DNA of 64,000 nucleotides from Halosimplex carlsbadense 2-9-1 (lineage in GTDB: Archaea; Halobacteriota; Halobacteria; Halobacteriales; Haloarculaceae), in contig NZ_AOIU01000011.1 in NCBI RefSeq assembly GCF_000337455.1, forward strand, positions 87,934-151,933, given 5' to 3'. Below are positions 44,542 through 52,768 of the stretch, one piece after another (positions within the stretch are counted from its first letter, which is position 1; the number at the start of each line of letters is the position of its first letter). The notes under the pieces were generated by a model. That model did no database searches, was not told the DNA's origin, and saw nothing but the letters and a program-made list of their open reading frames with translations. A program made the translations under genes and the position numbers.

Positions 44542-46701
44542 TCAGTCGTCGGCGCGCGCGGGCGAGGTGGCCGCGGCAGTCGCCCGGTCGGCGGGCGCGA
44601 CGAGTCGCACGGCGCACTGTTTGAAGTTCGGTTCCTTCGACTGGGGGTCCAGGGCATCGACGGTGAGGCGGTTGGTCGCCGGGTGGTGGATGGGGAGCCA
44701 GACCAGTCCCTCCGGCACGGCCGGGTCCGGGTCGACCGTCGCGGGGACGGCGTCACGGCGCGTCTCGACGACGACCGTGCCCTCCTCGACGGCGTCGCTG
44801 GCGGCGACGGTTTCGGGGTTGACCCGCGCGACCACCGGGTCGAGGTCGTCCACGTCGCGCGAGCGGACGCCCGTGTTGTACTGCTCGGACTCGCGGGCGG
44901 TCGTCAGCGTCAGCGGGTAGTCGTCGTCGACTGGCTCGGGCAGCCCCTCCTGGCGCGCCGTCGAGAAGCCCGCCTTCCCGCTCGGCGTCGGGAACGACCA
45001 CGACTCCTCGCCGGTGTCCGGCTCCGGCTCGACGCCGTTGTCGCCGTCTCTGGGGACGTAGCCGCGGTTGCCGTCGTCGCCGTCGTAGTAGCGATACCCG
45101 GCGTCGGTCTGGGCGTCGGACGCCGGCCAGCGCAGCGCTTTCAGGTCCTCCAGCCGGTCGTAGGTGATCCCCGACATGTCCGCGAGACTGCCCGACGTGA
45201 GGCCCGCGAACTCGTCGAACAGCGTCTCGGGGTCGGGGTCGGGGTCGTCGAACAGTTCCGGGAACAGGCGCGCGCCGATGGTTGAGATGATCCGCAGGTC
45301 GGTCCAGACGCCGCTGGGCGCCTCGGTCGCGGCCCGCACGCGCGAGACGGTGCGCTCCATGTTCATCGCCGTCCCCTCGCACTCGCCCCAGGTCGCCGCC
45401 GGCAACACCACGTCCGCGAGTTCGGTGGTCTCGGTCCGGAAGGCGTCCTGGGCGACGAGGAACGTGTCTTCGAGCGCCGCCTTCGCCGCGCTCGCGTCGG
45501 GCATCCCCGCGACGGGGTTGGTGGCGACGGTGTAGGCGACCGAGATCTCGTCGTCGAACGCCTCGAACATCCCGACGGGACCGGGACCGGCGTCGTCGGG
45601 GAGCCGGTCGACGGGGACGCCCCACTCGTCGGCGACGAACGCGCGCTCGTCGGGGTCCTGGAACGGGCGCTGGCCGGGCCAGCTCCCCTTGCACGAGCAG
45701 ACGCGGGTCCCCATCGAGTTGGCCTGACCGGTCAGCGAGAACGGGCCGCTGCCCGGTCGGAGGTTGCCCGTCGCGAGACAGATATCGATCAGCGCCCGGG
45801 AGATGTCGGTCCCCTGGACGTGCTGGTTGACGCCCATCCCCCAGTAACACAGCGCGTCCCGGGCGAAGGCGTTCGCGAGGCGGTCCACGTCGTCCATCGA
45901 GACGCCCGCCCGTTCGGCCGCGGACTCGCTGTCGGGCAGCGCCGTCTTCAGGTCGTCGAACCCCTCGGTCGCCTCGGCGACGAAGTCATCGTCGACGCGG
46001 TCGGTCTCGACGACCCGGGCCAGCACCGCCCGCGCGAGCGCCAGGTCCTGGCCGGGTTCGGGCGCGACGTGAGCGTCGGCGTGGCCGGCCGTCTCGGTCT
46101 CGACGGGGTCGACGGCGATCAGCTCGACGTCGTCCTCGTTCGCGGCCTGGCGGATCCACCGGAACATGACGGGGTGGGCCGCCGCCGGGTTCGCGCCCCA
46201 GACGACGTGTGCCTCGGCTTCGGGGATGTCGTCGTAGCTGCAGGGCGGCGCGTCGCTCCCGAACGCCTGGTAGTAGGCGGTGACGGCGCTGGCCATACAC
46301 AGCGTCGTGTTGGCGTCGTAGTAGCGGGTCCCGAAGCCCCCGCGAGCCAGCTTGCCCAGCGCGTAGGCGGCTTCGTTGGTCTGCTGGCCGCTCCCCATGA
46401 CCGCGACCTCACCGTCGGGGTAGTCCTCGATCCCCTGGAAGGCGCTCAGCGCCTCCGACAGCGCCACGTCCCAGGTGGTCGAGACCAGCTCGCCGTCCCG
46501 ACGGACCATCGGCCGGGTCAGCCACTCCCCCTCGGGGTCGGAAGTCTCGCGCACGCCCCGCTGGCAAGCCAGCCCCTGGTTGACCGGGTGCGCTGCGTCG
46601 CCCCGCACCACGTCGATCCCGTTCCCGATGTCGGCTCCCCGCTGGAGGTGCCCGCACCCGACCGCACAGCGCATGCACGTCGTCGGCACCCAGTCGCTCA
46701 T
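44542..46701 (-). CDS. narB: Assimilatory nitrate reductase catalytic subunit
   Basis: 719 residues of the molybdopterin oxidoreductase family. N-terminal 4Fe-4S site CMRCAVGC with a later Cys in LACQRG; DANTTLCMASAVTAYYQ and HPVMFRWIR, GVNQHVQGTD, RPGSGPFSLTGQANSMG are molybdopterin-binding parts; SFPTPSGKAGF and the C-terminal beta barrel follow. No extra FAD domain, so reduced ferredoxin is the likely donor, as in haloarchaeal NasA. No Tat signal: cytosolic. Named NasA in Haloferax mediterranei. Confidence 0.93.
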   Translation of the reverse strand: MSDWVPTTCMRCAVGCGHLQRGADIGNGIDVVRGDAAHPVNQGLACQRGVRETSDPEGEWLTRPMVRRDGELVSTTWDVALSEALSAFQGIEDYPDGEVAVMGSGQQTNEAAYALGKLARGGFGTRYYDANTTLCMASAVTAYYQAFGSDAPPCSYDDIPEAEAHVVWGANPAAAHPVMFRWIRQAANEDDVELIAVDPVETETAGHADAHVAPEPGQDLALARAVLARVVETDRVDDDFVAEATEGFDDLKTALPDSESAAERAGVSMDDVDRLANAFARDALCYWGMGVNQHVQGTDISRALIDICLATGNLRPGSGPFSLTGQANSMGTRVCSCKGSWPGQRPFQDPDERAFVADEWGVPVDRLPDDAGPGPVGMFEAFDDEISVAYTVATNPVAGMPDASAAKAALEDTFLVAQDAFRTETTELADVVLPAATWGECEGTAMNMERTVSRVRAATEAPSGVWTDLRIISTIGARLFPELFDDPDPDPETLFDEFAGLTSGSLADMSGITYDRLEDLKALRWPASDAQTDAGYRYYDGDDGNRGYVPRDGDNGVEPEPDTGEESWSFPTPSGKAGFSTARQEGLPEPVDDDYPLTLTTARESEQYNTGVRSRDVDDLDPVVARVNPETVAASDAVEEGTVVVETRRDAVPATVDPDPAVPEGLVWLPIHHPATNRLTVDALDPQSKEPNFKQCAVRLVAPADRATAAATSPARADD

Positions 46702-46988
46702 GGCTCGGCCACCACCGGCCGACCTCGACTACCGGTTTGTCCCGATCTTCCGCTACAATGTAGACGATCGCAAAGCATTCTGTCGTTCACTAGTCTATAC
46801 GTGCTACACTAAACACTATCCCTTGGAGTATTAAAACACATATCGACACGATCGAAACGAACGGTCAGTTCGCCAGCGGCTATTGCCGGCGACGAGCGGT
46901 CCCGATCGGCTCGGTGACGGCGCCGGTGGACGAGATGCCGGTCCAGACCGAGCGAAAACGGCCAAGCGTCGCGGGAGTCGGACGGGGG
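46702..46988 (-). promoter_or_regulatory. narB: Promoter region upstream of narB
   Basis: 287 bp without a gene. The part from 46750 to 46860 is AT-rich and holds ACATTGTAG, GTATAGACTAG and GTTTTAATACTCC on the minus strand, any of which may be core promoter or factor sites; which one acts is unclear. The part near 46900-46988 is GC-rich and shows nothing. Confidence 0.4.
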
Positions 46989-47741
46989 TTATCCGGGGAG
47001 GTAGTCCGTCATCGACGAGGACTCGGGCTCGGGGAGGTCGAGGTCGACACCGGTGAGCGTCTCGACCGCCGACGCGACGGCGACGGCGAACTCGGTCGGT
47101 TCGACGGCGGCCGGTGCCGCCGAGAGCGCTTCCGTCTCGCCCGTCGGGACGACCGCGTCGGCCGCTTCGACGACTCGGTCCTCGCGTGCGGCGTTGGCGA
47201 CGACGGTGTCGACCGCGGCGTCCACGTCGGCCAGTCGGTCGCACATTCGGGGGACGGCGTCGCTCCCCCGCTCGGCGTCGGGGACCACGAGCGCCACGGC
47301 GTCGGCGGCGGTCACGGCCGCGACCGATTGGTTGGCCCCCACGGGCGGCACGTCCACGAGGACGGCGTCGTAGCGCTCGGTCGCCGCCGACAGCCGCTCG
47401 GCGAGCCTGCGGGCGCACTCGCTGGTCTTCGCGCGCGCCAGCCGCTCGAACGGCGTCCGCGCCGGCGCGACGGTCACCGACCCCGCCAGGTCGAGCCCGA
47501 GTCGCGTCTCCGCCTCGGCCAGCGGCCGGTCCTCGGTCAACACGCGCGTCACGTCGGGCTCGATCCGCTCGGGCACGAACGCCGCCAGCCCCTGGGTCGA
47601 AAACGACGCATCGACGACCGCCACGTCCCGGCCGTCCCGCGCCAGCGTCGCCGCGAACTCGACCGAGAGCCGCGTCGCCCCCGCGCCACCGACGCCCCCG
47701 ACCACCGCGTAGATCTCACCGCCTCCCTTCGTTCCGTCCAT
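46989..47741 (-). CDS. ParA/MinD-like protein lacking the P-loop lysine
   Basis: 250 residues of the SIMIBI/ParA fold: AVVGGVGGAGATRLSVEFAA, then VAVVDASFSTQG (switch I Asp), DAVLVDVPPVG (Walker B) and ALVVPDAERGSDA. Both Lys of the deviant Walker A (KGGxGK) are absent. The short tail SSSMTDYLPG is unlike a membrane-targeting helix. It may bind without hydrolysing ATP, or act as a partner subunit; role in DNA or protein positioning is only a family analogy. Confidence 0.78.
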   Translation of the reverse strand: MDGTKGGGEIYAVVGGVGGAGATRLSVEFAATLARDGRDVAVVDASFSTQGLAAFVPERIEPDVTRVLTEDRPLAEAETRLGLDLAGSVTVAPARTPFERLARAKTSECARRLAERLSAATERYDAVLVDVPPVGANQSVAAVTAADAVALVVPDAERGSDAVPRMCDRLADVDAAVDTVVANAAREDRVVEAADAVVPTGETEALSAAPAAVEPTEFAVAVASAVETLTGVDLDLPEPESSSMTDYLPG

Positions 47742-47808
47742 GTAGTCGGGTTGTCACCTACTCGGTGAAAAACCTACGTGTCGTCGCCTCCGGGACGGCT
47801 CGGGCCGC

Positions 47809-48237
47809 TCAGTCGGTGTCCTCGGCGATGGCTGCCGCGATATCGTCGAGTTCGTCGTCGTCCAACTCGGGGCGCTCGCCGAAGATCGAGTGGATCGGCC
47901 GCCCGCCGTCGTCCTCGAACCGCGGGACGACGTGGCCGTGCGTGTGAGGCACCTCCTGGCCCGCGACCTCGCCGTTGTTAAACGCGACCGTCGACCCGTC
48001 GGCGTCGACGGCCGACTCGATCGGGTCGACGAGTCGCTGCATCACGGCGAACACGTCCGCCGCCAGATCGTTCGGCATGTCCTGGACGTGTTCGTGGTGC
48101 GCTTTCGGGATGACCAGCGTGTGCCCCGGTGCCAGCGGGTTCGCGTCGAGAAACGCCAGCACGTCGTCGGTCTCGTAGACGGTACGACTCGGGATCTCCC
48201 CGGCCACGATCGAGCAGAAGATGCAATCGTCGCTCAT
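47809..48237 (-). CDS. HIT-family nucleotide hydrolase
   Basis: 142 residues. CIFCSIVAGEIPSR (zinc-type Cys pair), GHTLVIPKAHHEHV, and catalytic HTHGHVVPR (HxHxH). Hint branch: hydrolyses AMP-lysine, AMP-NH2 or similar phosphoramidates. ATG at 48237 begins right before the CIFC start as usual. Confidence 0.9.
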   Translation of the reverse strand: MSDDCIFCSIVAGEIPSRTVYETDDVLAFLDANPLAPGHTLVIPKAHHEHVQDMPNDLAADVFAVMQRLVDPIESAVDADGSTVAFNNGEVAGQEVPHTHGHVVPRFEDDGGRPIHSIFGERPELDDDELDDIAAAIAEDTD

Positions 48238-48288
48238 GTCCGAGGCGTCGGCGCGAGCCCCAATCAAGGTTGCTCAACCATCTTTTTC

Positions 48289-48407
48289 CCGGAGGGGTTT
48301 CCTCGCTCACTCTGTTCGCTGCGGGAACCCCTCCGGCAAAAACATGGGTGAAAAAGGCCGAACTCGCGCTCTGCGCGAGTTCGGTGAACCGGCGCCTTCG
48401 GCGCCGG
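48289..48407. repeat. Row of three hairpins in an intergenic gap
   Basis: (1) CCGGAGGGGTTTCC (48289-48302) pairs with GGGAACCCCTCCGG (48323-48336). (2) CGAACTCGCGC-TCT-GCGCGAGTTCG, perfect, 48359-48383. (3) CCGGCGCC-TTC-GGCGCCGG, perfect, 48389-48407. Loop text such as CTCGCTCACTCTGTTCGCTG resembles the loops of the 938-1243 element. No gene between them; they separate the HIT gene from a low-GC lipoprotein. Confidence 0.85.
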
Positions 48408-48463
48408 ATGCTCAATGCAGACAAAATACTTAGCGTTTCTAATTCGATTTGAATCTGGTTCCA

Positions 48464-49051
48464 ATGCGTTACGTGCTCTCCATGCTCTTGATTATACTTG
48501 TAATCAGTGCTGGTTGTATCATGTCGAACAATCCGGTAACAACATCATCCGAGACACCTCTTAGCCCTGCTTCCACTGGCAACTCGACAGTTACGACTAC
48601 AGCAGGACTTACTGTCACTCCGACAGCAACGAAACCGTCTACCACTGAAATCCTTCCAAATATCCCGAAGCCATACGATAATTGTACGGTACAGCCGCTC
48701 CCTAATGGGACCTATCCATCTTTGCCTGACGAAATCACTGAACGGAGTGCGAAGGATTTTGCCCTTGAATTTGAGAAAACATATGGGTGGGAAGAACTCG
48801 CCGGTGAGCAGGACACGAATGTAAGTGGCTTCGATGGGTTTGCCACCGAGACCGCTCAGCGGACGGATGTTGGCTATATTGTGAAGACGACAGTGAGGCT
48901 TGACTTCGTGACTGAAAGCGGTGACACAACCTTGGCAGGAAGCACAAACTCCCATGGCTGGTACTACGTGACAGCGGAATTCGCTGTCCGTGCTCCTTTC
49001 TCATCTGAGACTATCCCTGAGTCCGGATGGGAAACGGTCGCATGCGCATGA
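48464..49051 (+). CDS. Low-GC lipoprotein of unknown function
   Basis: 195 residues from ATG 48464 (TTG 48449 also possible). Signal MRYVLSMLLIILV then lipobox SAGC (Sec-type, no RR). A Thr/Ser/Pro linker leads to a soluble domain of about 110 residues with no known family. GC content is far lower than neighbours and codons differ (AT third positions), so it was probably acquired by transfer. AAATACTTAG about 31-40 nt upstream may be its TATA box. The gap 49052-49231 behind it holds nothing recognised. Confidence 0.7.
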   Translation: MRYVLSMLLIILVISAGCIMSNNPVTTSSETPLSPASTGNSTVTTTAGLTVTPTATKPSTTEILPNIPKPYDNCTVQPLPNGTYPSLPDEITERSAKDFALEFEKTYGWEELAGEQDTNVSGFDGFATETAQRTDVGYIVKTTVRLDFVTESGDTTLAGSTNSHGWYYVTAEFAVRAPFSSETIPESGWETVACA

Positions 49052-49231
49052 ATCTAACTGTTCAGTTTGCACATCGAATCGAACACGACGCTCGCGTTCG
49101 TCGAACCGCTCGTGACGGCGTCAGGCGACCGCCGAACGGATGAGCACGTGTACCAGTGAGTTCGCTCGCCGGCCGAGACGACGCGGCCCGGAACGCGACG
49201 CTTAACCGGGCGAGGCCAGTACCACGGGGCA

Positions 49232-50374
49232 ATGAGTCGCTCCGGCGAGTTCTGCCCCCGTTGCGGGGACGAGATCGAGGCGAACCTCGACGCCCGGCCG
49301 GCGGCGCCGGGCGGGGCGGGGTCGCGCGACGGCGACAGTGTACTCTGCGACGACTGCTACTTCGAGGAGTTCGACCTGGTCGACGCGCCGGACCGCATCG
49401 ACGTGCGCGTCTGCTCGCAGTGCGGCGCGGTCCACCGGGGCAACCGCTGGGTCGACGTGGGCGCCGAGGACTACACCGACATCGCCGTCGAGGAGGTCTC
49501 GGAGGCGCTCGGCGTCCACCTCGACGCCACGGACGTGAGCTGGGAGGTCGCCCCCGAACAGGTCGACGAGAACAACATCAGGATGCACTGCCAGTTCTCC
49601 GGCGTAGTGCGGGGGACGCTCGTCTCCGAGGAGGTGGTCGTGCCGGTGAAGATCGCCCGCCAGACCTGCGACCGCTGCGGTCGGATCGCGGGCGGGTCCT
49701 ACGCCGCGATCGTGCAGGTCCGCGCCGACGAGCGCACCCCGACCGCCGAGGAGGAGGAAACGGCCCAGGAGGTCGCCGAGGCGTACATCGCCGAGCGGGA
49801 GGCCACCGGCGACCGCAACGCGTTCATCACCGAGGTCACGGAGGTCGACGAGGGGCTGAACATGAAGATCTCCACCAACCAGATGGGCCAGGGGATCGCC
49901 AAGCGGATCACCGACCGCCTGGGCGGGGGCTTCGAGGACTACGAGACGCTCGTGACGGAGGACGGCGACGGCAACGAGGTCTACCGGGTCACCTTCGCCG
50001 TCCGCCTGCCGCGCTACAGGGCAGGAGAGGTCATCGACCCCGAGGACGGCGACGGCCCCGTCCTCGTCCGCAGCGTCCGGGGCAACCTCAAGGGGACTCG
50101 ACTCGCCACGGGCGAGGACTACGAGGCCAGTTTCGAGGACGGCGACGCGCCCGACGCGCGCCGCCTGGGCACCCGCGAGGACGCCGCCGAGACGACCGTC
50201 GTCGCCGTCGAGGACGAGAACGCCGTACAGGTGTTAGACCCCGAGACCTACGCGGCCGAGACGATCCCCCGCCCGGAGTACTTCGACACCGACGCCGACG
50301 AGGTACCCGTGATCAAGAGTCGCGCGGGCCTGCACGTCCTCCCCGAGGACGCCGTCGACGCCGCCGGGGACTGA
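49232..50374 (+). CDS. nmd3: NMD3-family ribosome biogenesis protein
   Basis: 380 residues. Archaeal relative of the large-ribosomal-subunit export adaptor NMD3. Four Cys pairs: FCPRCGDEI, CDDCYFEEF, RVCSQCGAVHRG, TCDRCGRIAGG, which form zinc ribbons, followed by the conserved beta-rich region (GLNMKISTNQMGQGIAKRI, YRVTFAVRLPRYRAGEV). In archaea it is thought to assist 50S maturation. An 18-bp repeat lies across its stop (see findings). Confidence 0.9.
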   Translation: MSRSGEFCPRCGDEIEANLDARPAAPGGAGSRDGDSVLCDDCYFEEFDLVDAPDRIDVRVCSQCGAVHRGNRWVDVGAEDYTDIAVEEVSEALGVHLDATDVSWEVAPEQVDENNIRMHCQFSGVVRGTLVSEEVVVPVKIARQTCDRCGRIAGGSYAAIVQVRADERTPTAEEEETAQEVAEAYIAEREATGDRNAFITEVTEVDEGLNMKISTNQMGQGIAKRITDRLGGGFEDYETLVTEDGDGNEVYRVTFAVRLPRYRAGEVIDPEDGDGPVLVRSVRGNLKGTRLATGEDYEASFEDGDAPDARRLGTREDAAETTVVAVEDENAVQVLDPETYAAETIPRPEYFDTDADEVPVIKSRAGLHVLPEDAVDAAGD

Positions 50375-50478
50375 CGAGGACCGCCGGGGACTGACGAAGA
50401 GCGTCACTTGCCGGAACGCCGGCGGCTTCTGACCGGTCGGCGGCAACTTTTTTCGTCGTTCGGCCGGTTGGTCGACAC

Positions 50479-51012
50479 ATGTTCGAGGCCCTCCGTTCGG
50501 TACGGACCGTGACGCGGCGGTTCGTCGCGCTCCTTCCAGTGCTGATCGCCGTCGCGACGCTGCCGACCGTCCTGCTGGTGCTGTTCAACGGCGGCGTCGT
50601 GACCGCGATCGAGGTCGCGATCGCAGGCTGGCTGTTGGCGACGCCGGTGGCGGCGCTGCTCGTATGGGTCGTCTTGAACCTCTCGCCGGTGGATCTGCCG
50701 GATTCGCTCGGCGAGCGAACCGTCGACCTCCCGTCGATGCTGGACGGGCGGGAGTCGGGCGACGACCGAACCGGCGGCGACGACCCGGTCGAGACGCTCC
50801 GCGAACGGTTCGCCCGCGGCGAGATCGACCAGACCGAGTTCGAGCGCCGTCTCGACGCCCTGCTGGCCGCCGAGGACGGCGCGAGCGACGGCCCGTCCGG
50901 CTCGCCGGTCGACCACACGGAATCGCACGGCCGCGCGGAGTCACACGGGCAGTCGCGCCCGGACGACCGCTCGCCGGCGCCCGGCCGCGACCGCGAGCCC
51001 GAGTCGACCTGA
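50479..51012 (+). CDS. Two-helix membrane protein with SHOCT domain
   Basis: 177 residues. Helices at about 18-37 and 41-67, then VETLRERFARGEIDQTEFERRLDAL, the SHOCT helical pair often found at protein ends, and a disordered acidic tail. A T-rich ACTTTTTTCG box lies 29 nt upstream (around 50447-50456), serving as promoter and perhaps nmd3 terminator. Function unknown. Confidence 0.8.
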   Translation: MFEALRSVRTVTRRFVALLPVLIAVATLPTVLLVLFNGGVVTAIEVAIAGWLLATPVAALLVWVVLNLSPVDLPDSLGERTVDLPSMLDGRESGDDRTGGDDPVETLRERFARGEIDQTEFERRLDALLAAEDGASDGPSGSPVDHTESHGRAESHGQSRPDDRSPAPGRDREPEST

Positions 51013-51119
51013 GCGACGCCGCGCCCGCGCCTCACTGCGACGGCGGGCTGGCAGTCCGGCGGTCCGGCGCTGCTCCGACTCGAAACCGTTTCGGCCGTCG
51101 GCCGTCTGGAGGCGAGTAG

Positions 51120-52196
51120 ATGGACGAGCGCGACGAGCGACTGGCCGTGGTCGTCGACAAACCCCGCGCCGAGGCGGTCATCGACGAACTGGAGCGGGCG
51201 GGCGTCTACGACCCCGACCGATCGGTCCGCGAGTACGACGAGGGGAGCGTCTCGCTCCCGGTGACGGCGGTCCCCGAGGCCGTCGACTACCGCGAGGTCG
51301 TCCGGCAGGTCGGCGAGCCGCGGCTCCGGGATCTGGCCGACCACCTCCGCGAGCGCGGGTGGACCGACGCGGAGATCGAGTCGGCGCCGTCGTCGTGGGC
51401 GGTGCTGGGGACGGTCGTCCTCGTCGACACCGGCGACGCGCCCCGCCCCGAGGAACTCGGTGAGGCGCTGCTGGCCCTGCACGGCGCCGCCGACACCGTG
51501 CTGGCCCGCGGGCCGATCACCGGCGCTCACCGCGAGCCCGACGTGACCGTGCTGGCCGGCGAGGGCGACACCGAGACGGTCCACCGCGAGCACGGCACCA
51601 CCTACGCGATGGACCTGGCCGAGGTGATGTTCTCGCCGGGGAACAAGGCAGAACGAGCGCGGATGGGTGAGGAAGTAGACGAAGGCGAGCGCGTCGTCGA
51701 CATGTTCGCCGGGATCGGCTACTTCACGCTGCCGATGGCCCGCGCGGGCGCCGAGGTGACCGCCATCGAGCGCAACCCCGCCTCCTTCGAGTTCCTGCTG
51801 GAGAACGTCCGCCGCAACGGCGTCACCGACCGCGTCCATCCCTACCGGGCCGACTGCCGCGATGTCCTCGAACAGGTCGACCCGGCGACGGACGTGCGTG
51901 CCGACCGGATCGTGATGGGCTACTTCGAGGCTTCCGAGCCGCGTTCGGAAGACGGTCGGAGTCCCTCCGACGCTTCCCACGAGTACCTCGACAGCGCGCT
52001 CGGGGCGCTCGAACCCGGCGGCGTCGTCCACATGCACGAGGCGACGCCGGAGGGGCTGGTGCCCGACCGCCCCGTCGGGCGGCTCCGGGACGCGGCCGCC
52101 GAGCGCGGCCGGTCCGTCGACGTCATCGAAACGCGCCGCGTCAAGGGCTACAGCGAGGGCGTGGCCCACGTCGTCGTCGACGCGCGCGTCGACTGA
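51120..52196 (+). CDS. Trm5/TYW2-family tRNA-modifying enzyme
   Basis: 358 residues. SAM-dependent Rossmann domain: VVDMFAGIGYFTLPMARAGA, TAIERNPASFEFLLENVRRNG, VMGYFEASE. In Trm5 the last motif is usually NLP, while TYW2/Taw2 has a Gly-Tyr form and a late VHMHE stretch, as here; so it more likely transfers an aminocarboxypropyl group in wyosine synthesis at G37 of tRNA-Phe than a methyl group. Taw2 versus Trm5 is inference. Two hairpins are inserted in frame at 51931-51971. Confidence 0.83.
   Translation: MDERDERLAVVVDKPRAEAVIDELERAGVYDPDRSVREYDEGSVSLPVTAVPEAVDYREVVRQVGEPRLRDLADHLRERGWTDAEIESAPSSWAVLGTVVLVDTGDAPRPEELGEALLALHGAADTVLARGPITGAHREPDVTVLAGEGDTETVHREHGTTYAMDLAEVMFSPGNKAERARMGEEVDEGERVVDMFAGIGYFTLPMARAGAEVTAIERNPASFEFLLENVRRNGVTDRVHPYRADCRDVLEQVDPATDVRADRIVMGYFEASEPRSEDGRSPSDASHEYLDSALGALEPGGVVHMHEATPEGLVPDRPVGRLRDAAAERGRSVDVIETRRVKGYSEGVAHVVVDARVD
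51931..51971. repeat. Pair of palindromes inserted in frame in the Trm5/TYW2 gene
   Basis: CTTCCGA...TCGGAAG (51931-51951) and GTCGGA-GTCCC-TCCGAC (51955-51971) lie side by side and code the hydrophilic ASEPRSEDGRSPSDAS loop right after VMGYFE. Same layout as the nirA insert. Confidence 0.75.
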
Positions 52197-52289
52197 GCCG
52201 GCCGGTCGGTCCGAGCGAACGGACCGGTCGGCTCGATGGCACGACTCCCGATAGCGTGGGGCGGTTCCGGGCCGCGGGCACCACAGTAG

Positions 52290-52297
52290 TTTTTATC
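52290..52297 (+). promoter_or_regulatory. TATA box for the gene at 52321
   Basis: TTTTTATC centred about 27 nt before the ATG at 52321, in an otherwise GC-rich stretch. Confidence 0.5.
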
Positions 52298-52320
52298 CCG
52301 TGGGGAGGAACAGTCCGTAC

Positions 52321-52602
52321 ATGGCGCCGGGGCCGTACGAGCGGGTGCTGGAGACGCTGGAAGATTTAGACGCCCGTCTCGCCGGCCTGGAGGTCGGCTA
52401 CAACGAGACCAACGCCTCGGCGGCCCAGGAACACGTCGACCAACTGGGGGAGTTCTTCGAGAGCGAACCCGAGCACTTCGTCGCGCTCCGGGACGCGGTC
52501 GACAGTCTCGTCGAGGCGGAGGATTCGACCCACGCCGCGACGGCCAAGGAACACGCCGACGCGTTGCGAGACCGCGTCGAGGCCCAACTCGACGAGGAGT
52601 AG
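52321..52602 (+). CDS. Small helical protein
   Basis: 93 residues. Two or three amphipathic helices with heptad-like spacing (YERVLETLEDLDARLAGLE, HVDQLGEFFESE, TAKEHADALRDRVEAQLDEE), possibly a coiled-coil dimer. No motif. TTTTTATC 27 nt upstream supports expression. Role unknown. The gap 52603-52870 contains no other gene. Confidence 0.68.
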   Translation: MAPGPYERVLETLEDLDARLAGLEVGYNETNASAAQEHVDQLGEFFESEPEHFVALRDAVDSLVEAEDSTHAATAKEHADALRDRVEAQLDEE

Positions 52603-52768
52603 CGGGGGTCAGCCGGATGGACGATTTCGAAACTGCGTCGGTGCGTCCGCGTCGCGATGTCGTCCCGGTGATGTCGATCCCGTTCTGTCGAGGTGGACCT
52701 CCTGATGAGTTCGGCGTGCCAACGTACCACCGAATCTTATACCAGATAGCGTTGGTGTTCACAGGACC

